This document shows positions 18,353 through 26,794 of a stretch of 64,000 nucleotides of DNA, in pieces. Location: assembly GCA_963676655.2 (NCBI GenBank), contig CAXXKX010000002.1, positions 992,001 through 1,056,000 on the forward strand, written 5' to 3'. This DNA comes from G963676655 sp963676655. Its GTDB lineage: Bacteria > Verrucomicrobiota > Lentisphaeria > Victivallales > Victivallaceae. The notes under the pieces are model-generated. The model searched no databases and was not told where the DNA came from. It saw only the letters and a list, made by a program, of their open reading frames with translations. Within the stretch, counting starts at the first letter, position 1, and each line of letters starts with the position of its first letter. A program made the position numbers and the translations under genes.

Positions 18353-19453
18353 TTAAGTATCCTTTTTGTCCTGGCTGGAACCGCGTATAATTAAATGTGG
18401 AGGCAGCATGCAGTTAACAGTCTCTTCAACCATATCCCCTGAAAGTTTTTTCAGAATATGGCTCAATGCCATTTTGACCATTTCATCGACCTTTGTGTCA
18501 ACGGTTGTAATAGATGGATAATTGGAGCGTCCTTCTCTTAAATTCCCCATGCCGACCACCCGGACATCATCCGGAACTTTCAGTCCGTGATAATACAGCG
18601 CATTAATCGCTCCAATCGCGCAAAGGTCGTTTACGCAGAAAACCGCGTCGGGAATATTGCCGGAGTCAATGACTTTCCGCATAGCGTTAAAACCACCCGA
18701 CTCAATAAAATTTTCTGCGGCTGCTACCATCGGAGTCATTTCATGCATACGCATAGCGCGCTCATAGCCATCCAACCTGGCTTTTGTGGCGCTTCCAGCC
18801 GGGCCGGTAATATGCATAATATTTTTGGCGCCCAGCTTGAAAAGGTGCTCTGTCGCGAAAAAAGCCCCGGTTTCATAGTCGGAATAAAAAGAGTCTATAC
18901 CCCGGGAACTCAAATCATTTTCAACAACTGCAACTTCTATATTGGGATAATCCTCCTTCAACATTTTAATTTCCGCCTCTGTCGGAGAACTTGCGAATAA
19001 TAACGCGTCAAGAGGAGCAATCTTAAGATATTTCTTGACAATTTCCAGCTTTGCGGCTTTTTCCTTTACTTTGTCCCTGCGCAGCAAAACAAACTGACAA
19101 TTATTCTTGAATAAAACATCTTCCGTCTGTTCAACCATGTCCGAATATTCAGATATGGACAGCGTTGGAACACACAGGCCTATTTTTTTTACAGTTACAG
19201 CCGGATGCTCCTTGACAAAGACCCCGGAACCAGGAATTTTCTCCAACAGCCCTTCTTCAACTAAAAGCTGTGTGGCCTTTCGGGCGGTGGAGTGATTTAC
19301 ATTATATAATTGCGCCAGTTTCCGCTCGGTAACAATCGGCTGCCTGACTTTGATCTTGCCGGATAAAATCGCTTTCCGCAAATCATCGGCAATCTTGAAA
19401 TATCCATTCTGTCGGGTTAAGAGCATGGTGTTATCTGTTTTTTCTTTTAGCAT
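18353..19453 (-). CDS. GntR-type HTH fused to LacI-type sugar sensor
   Basis: 366 aa from ATG 19453; GTG 19465 and ATG 19426 are alternatives and none has a clear ribosome site. Residues about 15-80 form a GntR winged helix (FKIADDLRKAILSGKI, VTERKLAQLYNVNHSTARKA, LLEKIPGSGVFV). The rest is a periplasmic-binding-like sensor (KKIGLCVPTLS, DALLFASSP, DAVFCVNDLCAIGAINALYY, PSITTVDTKVDEM), as in AraR-like hybrids. Probably represses both its own operon and the divergent plus-strand genes through a palindrome at 19591-19603. Sugar effector unknown. Confidence 0.9.
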   Translation of the reverse strand: MLKEKTDNTMLLTRQNGYFKIADDLRKAILSGKIKVRQPIVTERKLAQLYNVNHSTARKATQLLVEEGLLEKIPGSGVFVKEHPAVTVKKIGLCVPTLSISEYSDMVEQTEDVLFKNNCQFVLLRRDKVKEKAAKLEIVKKYLKIAPLDALLFASSPTEAEIKMLKEDYPNIEVAVVENDLSSRGIDSFYSDYETGAFFATEHLFKLGAKNIMHITGPAGSATKARLDGYERAMRMHEMTPMVAAAENFIESGGFNAMRKVIDSGNIPDAVFCVNDLCAIGAINALYYHGLKVPDDVRVVGMGNLREGRSNYPSITTVDTKVDEMVKMALSHILKKLSGDMVEETVNCMLPPHLIIRGSSQDKKDT

Positions 19454-19501
19454 AACTGAAATCACTTTTTAATTTCACAATATCACACAATTTATGTAAC
19501 T

Positions 19502-19530
19502 ATATTAGTATATGAATTGTATTTTGTCAA
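19502..19530 (-). promoter_or_regulatory. Promoter of the GntR/LacI-pseudopilin-glycosidase operon
   Basis: On the minus strand: TTGACA (19530-19525), 17-bp spacer, TAATAT (19507-19502). About 40-50 bases from the regulator start. Confidence 0.7.
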
Positions 19531-19580
19531 TAGGTAATAAGGAAAATTGATAAAAATAAACTCAAAAAATATATTTTGAC

Positions 19581-19609
19581 TTGACAAAAACAGTTTTAAA
19601 CTGTATGAT
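19581..19609 (+). promoter_or_regulatory. Promoter with palindromic operator in the spacer
   Basis: TTGACA (19581-19586), 17 bp, TATGAT (19604-19609). The spacer contains the perfect palindrome CAGTTT-T-AAACTG (19591-19603), a fitting site for the divergent GntR/LacI regulator. It would produce a leader of roughly 240 bases before the gene starting at 19856. Confidence 0.75.
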
Positions 19610-19668
19610 AATTGTGTAAAAGAGATGTAAAGACAGGCAAGTTAGCCTGAACTGTTCATAAAAAATGG

Positions 19669-19809
19669 ATGAAATGTGAAAATATGCTCAAAAAGAAAGT
19701 TTTTGATTATCCCGCAGGCGTAGCAGTGCTACGTTGTGGGCATAAGCAAATGCTTAACTTTGAGTATATTGCAACAGGTTGCCATGACTTTGTGAATGAT
19801 TCAGGTTAG
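19669..19809 (+). CDS. Possible 46-residue ORF in the leader, maybe a remnant
   Basis: ATG at 19669 to TAG at 19809 encodes a 46-aa peptide with the run FDYPAGVAVLRCGHKQML and a later TGCHDFVNDSG. Three Cys, two His and good amino-acid balance suggest it may be, or derive from, real coding sequence, possibly the N-terminal part of a regulator. There is no clear ribosome site, and the region coincides with strong RNA secondary structure. It lies between the promoter at 19581 and the glycosidase-like gene at 19856. Treat as a hypothesis. Confidence 0.3.
   Translation: MKCENMLKKKVFDYPAGVAVLRCGHKQMLNFEYIATGCHDFVNDSG
19687..19764. other. Long imperfect palindrome / structured leader
   Basis: The core hairpin pairs 19711-19724 with 19728-19740 around an AGT loop: 13 pairs with GU pairs and one bulge, including the perfect CGTAGC/GCTACG. 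TTAT/ATAA extends it, and AAAGTT (19696-19701) pairs with AACTTT (19756-19761). Small hairpins follow at 19744-19755 and 19771-19782. It lies in the 5' leader of the plus-strand genes. Confidence 0.55.
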
Positions 19810-19855
19810 AAATATTTTGTATAATCCGGCTGAAAAAACAGGAAATATTTTTATT

Positions 19856-21913
19856 ATGAAAAAACAACAGAAGCAACGAGTCGCCGATCTTATCCATGTT
19901 GGAATAGACTTCCACTGGCATAGCTGGGAGGAGGCGGGTAGGAATTTTGACGCGGCGGAGTTCAAGAAACGCATGGAGGCGCTTGATACGCGCTTCGTTT
20001 ATATCACAGCCAAGTGCGCCAACGGCTGGTCGTATTACCCGACGGAAATCGGGATTCAGCACCCCCGGTTGGAAAATGATTTTCTTGGTCAGAGAATAAC
20101 TATCCTTAAAGAACTCGGTTATACAATCATAGCTTATTACTGTATCGGGCTTGAAGGTGCCATTCTGCAGCAGCATCCAGAATGGGAACAGCTTGGCTGG
20201 CATGAAGCTCCACGGGATATTCCAGATGACCGTGACGGCAGGGCTGACCTGGAATCCCCTTATTTCACTACGATAGCCTTACCGCAAATCAGGGAAATTG
20301 TCAAACGTTACCAGGTTGACGGGGTCTGGCTCGATATCTTTCACCCCGACAATGGCAATATTAATTACAGCATGCACAGCAGAATGGCTTTTGAGGCACG
20401 AATGAAGCGGCCGTTGCGGCTTCCTGAGCAGGACCCGGATTATCTGGGAACCTGGCGATACTTCAGGGAACGTGGATCGGAAATCCGCAAAATAATCAGG
20501 GATACCATAAAAGGCGTTTCGCCCAAATGCCTTCTGGCAATCAATTATGCTTATTCCTGGCGCGAGCCCTATCATGACTTGAGCGATGTTGACTATCTGA
20601 GCGCGGATCCTTGTAAACCAACGGTCGGTAACTCTTTTGAAACAGGTTTCTTCGCCCGCTACGCGGCACAGTCCGGTATTGACTCGGACATCCACACCAC
20701 CAGCCATACCGTTTGGGGCGACTGGGATTCCAAGGGGCTGACTTTTATGCAGCGGGAAGCCGTCATCAGTATAGCCAACGGTTCAAAATACATGCTTTGG
20801 GATTACCATCGACCAGACGGAACAGTAGGTGACGCGTGTGGCCGGAAACTCCGGGAAATTGAAAAATTCATCCACGACAGGGAAAATACTTTCAGGGAAG
20901 GAGAAATTACCGGAGACATTGTTGTTTTATCCACTATTGCATCATACGAAAATCAAAAACCGTACATTTTCCGGGATAAAGAGGTTTACGCGCATGAAGG
21001 CAGACATATTCCATCGGACGACGTCACTTCCACTCAGGGGGCATCATATTTGTTGCAGTATTCCGGGAGAAGCTTTATACTCGCAAATGAGGACAATATC
21101 TCCCGGCGAATTGCAGACGCAAAGCTGATTATCCTGCCTAAACAGAGCGTTGTTCCGCGGGATACCTCGGAACTGCTTGAAAAATTTGTCCGAAACGGCG
21201 GCTCCTTAATTCTTGTCGGGGCCATGCCGGAAAGTATTGCGGCCTGGACGGGGATGAAAAGTGAAGCGCCTTTGCCTCTTAACTTGAGTTATTTCAAGCT
21301 TTCCGGAAATAACATATGCAATGATGAATCAATTTGCTGTTTTGGAGATTTCGCTTCGGTGTGCGATGAGATCGGTGGAGCGGAAGTAGTGGTCAACTAC
21401 TATAAACCCGAATATTATGATGAAATTGTCAAAAACGGCAAAAAGTATTATCGCGGCTTCAATCCGGCTGGAAAAATATCAACACCGGGAGCTTTGAAAA
21501 AAAATATCGGAAAGGGGACGGTTGTTTTATGCGGCGGCAACTTTTTCCAGGGATATCTTGAGCGCCCGTCCATCCAGTTGATCGGGATGATGAATCATTT
21601 GCTTGAACAATGCAATTATTTATCCCGTATCAATATTGAGCCGGGACTTGGGCTTGAAGTGATCGAAAGAGTCAGCCTTGACAAGCATATTATTCATATT
21701 ATCAACCTGCTTGAATCAAATAATTTTCCCGCGATGGGGTCCTATCTGCCGCCGGTTAAAGATGTTAAAATATCGTTTTCGACAGACAGAAAACCTGAAA
21801 AAATAATCCTTGTCCCTGACGGAACGATTCTGAATTATTCATGGCGGAACCGTAAAATAGAATTTTCTATCCCGGTCGTAGAAATCCATAAAGCCGTGGA
21901 AATTCATTATTAA
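19856..21913 (+). CDS. Cytoplasmic GHL6-like glycosyl hydrolase with trimerisation-like domain
   Basis: 685 aa from ATG 19856, chosen because an AGGA ribosome site precedes it; ATG 19796 would add 20 residues without one. Residues about 10-300 form a TIM-barrel with ITAKCANGWSYYPTEIG, RYQVDGVWLDIFHPD (Asp at the end of a strand, nucleophile-like) and LSDVDYLSADPC, resembling hypothetical glycosyl hydrolase family GHL6 and alpha-fucosidases. Residues about 350-480 resemble the glutamine-amidotransferase-like domain of beta-galactosidases (ADAKLIILPKQSVVPRD, FVRNGGSLILVGAM). No signal peptide, so it acts on imported oligosaccharides. It is first in a two-gene plus-strand unit controlled with cassette 2. 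Confidence 0.75.
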   Translation: MKKQQKQRVADLIHVGIDFHWHSWEEAGRNFDAAEFKKRMEALDTRFVYITAKCANGWSYYPTEIGIQHPRLENDFLGQRITILKELGYTIIAYYCIGLEGAILQQHPEWEQLGWHEAPRDIPDDRDGRADLESPYFTTIALPQIREIVKRYQVDGVWLDIFHPDNGNINYSMHSRMAFEARMKRPLRLPEQDPDYLGTWRYFRERGSEIRKIIRDTIKGVSPKCLLAINYAYSWREPYHDLSDVDYLSADPCKPTVGNSFETGFFARYAAQSGIDSDIHTTSHTVWGDWDSKGLTFMQREAVISIANGSKYMLWDYHRPDGTVGDACGRKLREIEKFIHDRENTFREGEITGDIVVLSTIASYENQKPYIFRDKEVYAHEGRHIPSDDVTSTQGASYLLQYSGRSFILANEDNISRRIADAKLIILPKQSVVPRDTSELLEKFVRNGGSLILVGAMPESIAAWTGMKSEAPLPLNLSYFKLSGNNICNDESICCFGDFASVCDEIGGAEVVVNYYKPEYYDEIVKNGKKYYRGFNPAGKISTPGALKKNIGKGTVVLCGGNFFQGYLERPSIQLIGMMNHLLEQCNYLSRINIEPGLGLEVIERVSLDKHIIHIINLLESNNFPAMGSYLPPVKDVKISFSTDRKPEKIILVPDGTILNYSWRNRKIEFSIPVVEIHKAVEIHY

Positions 21914-21926
21914 GCTGGAGATAATT

Positions 21927-22847
21927 ATGGCAAACCAATACTTCAAAGACCGGTATTGGAGCGTTTTATACGCTCCGGAAACAGAATATATAAAAGATCA
22001 TTGTTTTTTATTTCATAACAAACGTTGGCATATGTTTTCCATCAGCGGCAACGCTGGAGAGGAAATGAGTACAACTTTGGGAAACGAAGAAAAGTTATCC
22101 CATTCCGTATCTTCAGATCTGTGCGACTGGAAATTAGCCGGCCATTGCCTTTCCGTCAACGATATGCAAGGTGTGGATATGATTTGGGCGCCCTATATTG
22201 TCGAAGATTCCGGTACTTTTTATATGTTTTATACAAAATGCATCCAGCCTTTCAGGGACCCCGTAAACTGGAAAAAAGGGGCGCAAAGAAAAATCGGGCT
22301 TGCTGTTTCAGACGATTTATACCGATGGAAGCCGGAGTCACTGCCTGAAGAAATTACGGGTAAAGACCCTCATGTAATGTTCGACTCTAAAAGCGGCTCA
22401 TGGATTTTGTACGTAATGGATGGATTGTTTCCGGGGATGACGGCATGGCGTTCCAGTGATTTAATTAACTGGAAGAACCCCGTCCAGGCTTTTTATGCTG
22501 CCCCGGAAACATTGTCGTCCCGAAATATTTACGAGTCGCCTTATATCCTTTATTATGCTTCCTGGGATAAATATATTTTATTTCTCAACTTTGGATATTC
22601 AGTTTCGGAAAATCCGTTGAAATTTGATGTTTTTCACGAATATACATGTTTTAATATTCCAAACGTACCTGATAAATGGCTGGAGAATCAAAAATACTTT
22701 CACCCTGCAATCGGTTTTGCCGGAGAGATTGTAGAAGTCGGCGGCGAATATTATAGAAGTTCATGTTTCGGGCCGAGGAATGCCTGGAAAATAAAGTTTT
22801 TCAAAGTCAATTTCTATTCAGACGGAAGTCTTTCAATCGAGGGTTAA
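21927..22847 (+). CDS. GH43/GH32-like five-bladed beta-propeller protein
   Basis: 306 aa, no signal peptide. Propeller blades are visible as HCFLFHNKRWHMFSISGNAG, MIWAPYIVEDSGTFYMFYTK (WAP-x-x element), GKDPHVMFDSKSGSWILYVM (DPHV acidic element) and YESPYILYYASWDKYILFL. This pattern is that of GH43/GH32-clan glycosidases and of GH130-like proteins. A GGAG ribosome site lies 13 bp after the preceding stop, so it is co-transcribed with the GHL6-like gene. Cytoplasmic glycoside cleavage is inferred. Confidence 0.78.
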   Translation: MANQYFKDRYWSVLYAPETEYIKDHCFLFHNKRWHMFSISGNAGEEMSTTLGNEEKLSHSVSSDLCDWKLAGHCLSVNDMQGVDMIWAPYIVEDSGTFYMFYTKCIQPFRDPVNWKKGAQRKIGLAVSDDLYRWKPESLPEEITGKDPHVMFDSKSGSWILYVMDGLFPGMTAWRSSDLINWKNPVQAFYAAPETLSSRNIYESPYILYYASWDKYILFLNFGYSVSENPLKFDVFHEYTCFNIPNVPDKWLENQKYFHPAIGFAGEIVEVGGEYYRSSCFGPRNAWKIKFFKVNFYSDGSLSIEG

Positions 22848-22914
22848 TCTGGAGCGGTCTAAATGTGCGGCGGGTTCTTTCCTGAGCGATGTTTATAAAT
22901 GCGTGAACCGGCAA

Positions 22915-22950
22915 TAAAAAAAGCGAGCACTTTTGAGAGGGCCCGCTTTT
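22915..22950. terminator. Bidirectional intrinsic terminator
   Basis: AAAAAGCGaGC (22918-22928) pairs with GCcCGCTTTT (22941-22950). T-runs follow on the minus strand and to a lesser degree on the plus strand, so it can end both the GH43-like unit and the rnf operon. Confidence 0.7.
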
Positions 22951-22970
22951 GATGTTTTAATAATAACGAC

Positions 22971-23648
22971 TTAATCGTCGTTTTTAATGTCGCAGATGCG
23001 GCAGGAACGGCAATCAAGACCTTTCGGGGTCAGGTAGATTTCGCCGCGTTTAACCGCTTTGCGGATGTTCAGCCAGTTCATGAACGCCAGGAAACAGCCC
23101 AGGATAATGAAAGCCCCGGGAGCTCCGGTCGGCAGCATGAAACTGACTTTCCAGGCCGGAATCATTTTGACTTCGAATAACGTACCGGCACTGAGAAATT
23201 CACGGGTACAGCCCAACGCGACCAGTGCCAGAGTGAAGCCGGCACCCATGCCAAGACCGTCCATCGCAGAACGCAGCGGATTGTTCTTGGAGGCAAAGGC
23301 TTCCGCACGACCGAGTACAATACAGTTAACCACGATCAATGCGATAAATATACCCAGTGCACTATTAATAGCCGGAGGGGCATATGCCTTCATCAACATG
23401 TCGACCACGGTTACGAACGTGGCTATGACCACGATGTAACAGGGGATGCGAATCTTTTTCGGGACGATGCCGCGAATACAGGAAATGACAACATTACTGC
23501 CCAGTAGAACAAACATCGTAGCCAGTCCCATGCCGAGGCCGTTTTTGGCGTTGGAGGTGACGGCCAGAGTCGGACACATTCCGAGCAGCAGAACCAGAAC
23601 CGGATTTTCTTTCCAGATACCTTTGCTGAAATCTTGAACTAAGCTCAT
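22971..23648 (-). CDS. rnfE: Rnf complex membrane subunit RnfE
   Basis: 225 aa, six transmembrane helices. Opens MSLVQDFSKGIWKENPVLVL and LGMCPTLAVT; the cysteine here and the one in VNCIVLGRAEAFA are the pair that, with RnfA, ligates the membrane iron-sulfur centre. RnfE and RnfA are inverted-topology homologues and form the ion channel core of ferredoxin:NAD+ oxidoreductase. The C-terminus carries extra cysteines (CRSCRICD). Its start codon overlaps the rnfG stop by one base. Last gene of the operon, ahead of the terminator at 22915. Confidence 0.95.
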   Translation of the reverse strand: MSLVQDFSKGIWKENPVLVLLLGMCPTLAVTSNAKNGLGMGLATMFVLLGSNVVISCIRGIVPKKIRIPCYIVVIATFVTVVDMLMKAYAPPAINSALGIFIALIVVNCIVLGRAEAFASKNNPLRSAMDGLGMGAGFTLALVALGCTREFLSAGTLFEVKMIPAWKVSFMLPTGAPGAFIILGCFLAFMNWLNIRKAVKRGEIYLTPKGLDCRSCRICDIKNDD

Positions 23649-24337
23649 TATTTACCCTCCTTCCTTTTGCCGGGGGCAAGTTCTGATTTAATCTCTTTTT
23701 TATCGACATTATAAGTATGAGATATGCGATAAACAACATCGGCAACCGCCCGGCTCGAGATTGTCGCGCCGGTAATATAATCCAGGGTGCCGCCGTCTTT
23801 CTTAACTTTCCACAATTCTTTGCCGGCGGTCTTGCCGTCATATTGATCGAGAATCGGGTTCGGGGGCAGGGCAACCGCTTCTTTGCCGCCTTTCAGCAGA
23901 TCGAGAATGGTGATTTCCTGTTTGCGGTCGCAAACGACCGTCCCGAGGCCGGGAGTCTCGTTCTGTTTAGTGATGATCACGGTCCGGATCTTGCCGTCGG
24001 CATTGATTCCGACCATTGCCTGAATCAGGCCGCTGTAGCCTTTCATGGTTTTTGAGATACCGGCGACGGCGACCAGTTTTCCGCCTTTCAGTGCGCCGTA
24101 AAACAGCACATCGTATTTTTCCGCATCATCGGATTTGATGTTTTTAGTCGGGCCGACGATCTCATCGCATTCCGGCAGGACTTTTTTGAGTCCGTCGTTC
24201 AGAACTTTCTGTTCATTTTTCTTGATCGGTCCTTTGGTCAAGCTGTCCACCTGAGCCAGGATTAGCGCGGCAATCGCGCCTATCACGCACAGGAACACGC
24301 CCAGCAGGAAAGTGTTGTTAGTATCTTTAAGACTCAT
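23648..24337 (-). CDS. rnfG: Rnf complex FMN-binding subunit RnfG
   Basis: 229 aa with one N-terminal transmembrane helix and an external flavin domain. The threonine of ITGATISSRAV is the covalent FMN site recognised by ApbE; the ApbE gene itself is not in the window. YSGLIQAMVGINADGKI and NETPGLGTVV are further conserved blocks. Passes electrons between RnfD and the RnfA/E centre on the outer face of the membrane. One-base gap from rnfD and one-base overlap with rnfE show tight coupling. Confidence 0.95.
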   Translation of the reverse strand: MSLKDTNNTFLLGVFLCVIGAIAALILAQVDSLTKGPIKKNEQKVLNDGLKKVLPECDEIVGPTKNIKSDDAEKYDVLFYGALKGGKLVAVAGISKTMKGYSGLIQAMVGINADGKIRTVIITKQNETPGLGTVVCDRKQEITILDLLKGGKEAVALPPNPILDQYDGKTAGKELWKVKKDGGTLDYITGATISSRAVADVVYRISHTYNVDKKEIKSELAPGKRKEGK

Positions 24338-24338
24338 T

Positions 24339-25439
24339 TCAGCACCCTCCTTCCACGGCTTTGGGTTTAATGAAGCCGAACGGTTTGGTTCGGGCGAAAC
24401 GGTCGATCAGCGGGACCAGCGCATTCATGAAGAGAACTGCGAAGCTGACACCTTCGGGATAGTTGCAGAAGAGGCGGATTACCACGGTAATAACTCCGCA
24501 GCCGATACCGAAAATAAACGCGCCGAGATTGGTCATCGGAGATGTTACCATGTCGGTTGCTTTGAAAAACGCGCCGAGCATCAAGCCGCCGGTCAACAGG
24601 TGGAACAACGGCGGGGCGTATGAACCGGGATCATAAAGGTTCATACCAAGAGTAAACAGGGCAACAGTTCCGAGGAACGCCACCGGCACCTGCCATTTGA
24701 TCAGGCGCAGGCACAGCAGGAAAATTCCGCCGGCCAGCAGCGCCAGAGTGGAGGTTTCGCCAATACAGCCGCCGACGTTGCCGATAAAGTAGTTCCAATA
24801 GGCTTCGGTGCTGTACAGATGCGGGGTCAGGGCTTCTTTGGCTTCGCCAAGCGGAGTCGCGCAGGTCAAGCCGTCGACGAATTTGCTCTCGACCACATTG
24901 AACATTTTGGTGTATTGAGAAGTCATGGTGCTGGATTGCATCCAGTTGGTCGGGACCCAGGTAGTCATGTATTTGGGGAAGCCGATCAACAGGGCGACAC
25001 GAGCGACCAGACACGGGTTGAACGGGTTGTGTCCCAAGCCGCCGAAGACTTGCTTGCCAAGCCATATCGCCAACAGGGCGCCGATCAGGCATAACCACCA
25101 CGGCGCCATGGCCGACAGGTTAAGGCCCAGCAGCAGACCGGTTACCGCGGCGGAACAGTCTTTAACGGTTGAAATTGGTTTGCCGGCCAGTTTGCACCAC
25201 AGCATTTCGGCCAGAACGCAGAACACTACGCACTGGACCACGACCAGAATCGCGCTGGTTCCGAAAAAGTACATTCCGGCAAAAGTCGCGGGCATCAGGG
25301 AGATCATTACCAGCGCCATGATCGCCTGCACGTCCTGTTTGGCGTGCAGGTGAGGCGAGGAACTGACCAGTAAAGAACCCTCATCCGGCATTCTTACATC
25401 AGGTTGGTTTTCCGTACTCATTTCTTGTTTTGTTTCCAT
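24339..25439 (-). CDS. rnfD: Rnf complex membrane subunit RnfD
   Basis: 366 aa, about nine to ten helices. The family block SPHLHAKQDVQAIMALV is near the N-terminus, LGHNPFNPCLVARVALLI in the middle, and the flavin-site loop KATDMVTSPMTN near the C-terminus. The N-terminal 25 residues are acidic and variable. Homologous to NqrB; carries FMN and is part of the ion-translocating core. 23 bp after rnfC. Confidence 0.94.
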   Translation of the reverse strand: METKQEMSTENQPDVRMPDEGSLLVSSSPHLHAKQDVQAIMALVMISLMPATFAGMYFFGTSAILVVVQCVVFCVLAEMLWCKLAGKPISTVKDCSAAVTGLLLGLNLSAMAPWWLCLIGALLAIWLGKQVFGGLGHNPFNPCLVARVALLIGFPKYMTTWVPTNWMQSSTMTSQYTKMFNVVESKFVDGLTCATPLGEAKEALTPHLYSTEAYWNYFIGNVGGCIGETSTLALLAGGIFLLCLRLIKWQVPVAFLGTVALFTLGMNLYDPGSYAPPLFHLLTGGLMLGAFFKATDMVTSPMTNLGAFIFGIGCGVITVVIRLFCNYPEGVSFAVLFMNALVPLIDRFARTKPFGFIKPKAVEGGC

Positions 25440-25462
25440 TTTATATTATCAATTGCATTCAA

Positions 25463-26794
25463 TTATTTTTTCTTTTTCCTGAGTTCCGCTTTGCAACGGC
25501 GAATATGCTGGATGATCGGGCGGTGCGACGGGCACACGTAAGCGCAGGAGCCGCATTCCAGACAATCCATGACATTATATTGGCCGGCCAGTTCGAACTT
25601 TTCGCTTTCGATCAGCGTACTGAGCGTTCCGGGCAGCAGATTCATCGCGCAAGCGCCGATGCAGCGGCCGCAGCGGATACATGGTTCCGATTGATATTGA
25701 ACCACGTCATCGGGACTCAGCAGCAGGATGCCGGAAGTATTTTTCTGTACGGTAACATGCAAGGATTTTTGCGCAAATCCCATCATCGGTCCGCCGAGGA
25801 TGACTTTGCCTACATTGCCTTTGACGCCGCCGGAGAGCTGGATTGCCGCTTCTATCGGCGTTCCGAGTTTCAAACGCAGATTAGCCGGAGAACTTACCGG
25901 TTCGCCGGTTACTGAGGTAATCCGGTCGATTAACGGTTTGCCTTCTTTGACCGCGTCGGTGACCGCCGCGGCGGTTCCGACGTTCTGGACCACACAACCG
26001 CAATCCATTGGTAGCGCACCAGCCGGAACTTTTCGTCCGGTTATCGCGTAGATCAGCTGTTTTTCCGCGCCCTGCGGGTACTTTACCCGCAAAGCCTTGA
26101 CTTTGACGCCGTATTTGTCGGCAACCGCTTCCAGGGCTTCAATCGCGTCCGGTTTATTATTTTCAACCCCGATCGCAATCTCAGTTACTCCGGCCGCTTT
26201 CGCCAAAATAGCCGCGCCTTCGAGGACCTTGTCCGGCTGTTCAAGCATCAACCGGTGGTCGGCGGTGAGATAGGGTTCGCATTCCGCTCCGTTAAGGATC
26301 AGCGTATCGACTTTCTTGTCCGGGGGAGGGGACAGTTTTACATGACTTGGAAAAGCCGCGCCCCCCATTCCGACAATGCCGCTGTCGCAAATGCGTTTTT
26401 TCAATTCGTCGGCAGAAGCGTTTTTCCAGTCAATCGGCGGCGGCAGTTCACCCCAGGCGTCCTCGCCGTCAGCGTCGATTGAAACCGATTCAACCATAAT
26501 TCCCATAGCACCGGGAATAAATTCAATACCGGCAACTGTGCCGCTGGTCGGCGCATGCAGCGGGACCGACACAAAGCCGCCGGCTTCCGCGATCATTTGA
26601 CCTTTTTTGACGACATCACCTTTTTTAACCAGCACCTTTGGAGGAGCGCCGATGTTCTGGTGGATCACTACCTTATAATTATCCATCAGCGGCGCGTCGG
26701 CTATCGCGCTTTTTTCAGCCAGTTCCTTTCCCTCTTTGGGATGGACGCCGCCTTTGAATTTAATGGTTTTCTCAATAGATTTGTAATCGCTCAT
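25463..26794 (-). CDS. rnfC: Rnf complex NADH/ferredoxin-interacting subunit RnfC
   Basis: 443 aa from ATG 26794, which has an AAGGAG site and overlaps the rnfB stop in ATGA; a GTG 30 bases upstream is less likely. N-terminal biotinyl-like/RnfC domain (HAPTSGTVAGIEFIPG), NADH-FMN site (GMGGAAFPSHVKL, LILNGAECEPYLTADHRLML), SLBB domain, and two 4Fe-4S motifs, CIRCGRCIGACAMNL and CLECGSCAYVCPSHR. It lacks the long alanine-rich tail of the E. coli protein and so is of the short, clostridial-like form. Peripheral electron-entry subunit. Confidence 0.95.
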   Translation of the reverse strand: MSDYKSIEKTIKFKGGVHPKEGKELAEKSAIADAPLMDNYKVVIHQNIGAPPKVLVKKGDVVKKGQMIAEAGGFVSVPLHAPTSGTVAGIEFIPGAMGIMVESVSIDADGEDAWGELPPPIDWKNASADELKKRICDSGIVGMGGAAFPSHVKLSPPPDKKVDTLILNGAECEPYLTADHRLMLEQPDKVLEGAAILAKAAGVTEIAIGVENNKPDAIEALEAVADKYGVKVKALRVKYPQGAEKQLIYAITGRKVPAGALPMDCGCVVQNVGTAAAVTDAVKEGKPLIDRITSVTGEPVSSPANLRLKLGTPIEAAIQLSGGVKGNVGKVILGGPMMGFAQKSLHVTVQKNTSGILLLSPDDVVQYQSEPCIRCGRCIGACAMNLLPGTLSTLIESEKFELAGQYNVMDCLECGSCAYVCPSHRPIIQHIRRCKAELRKKKK

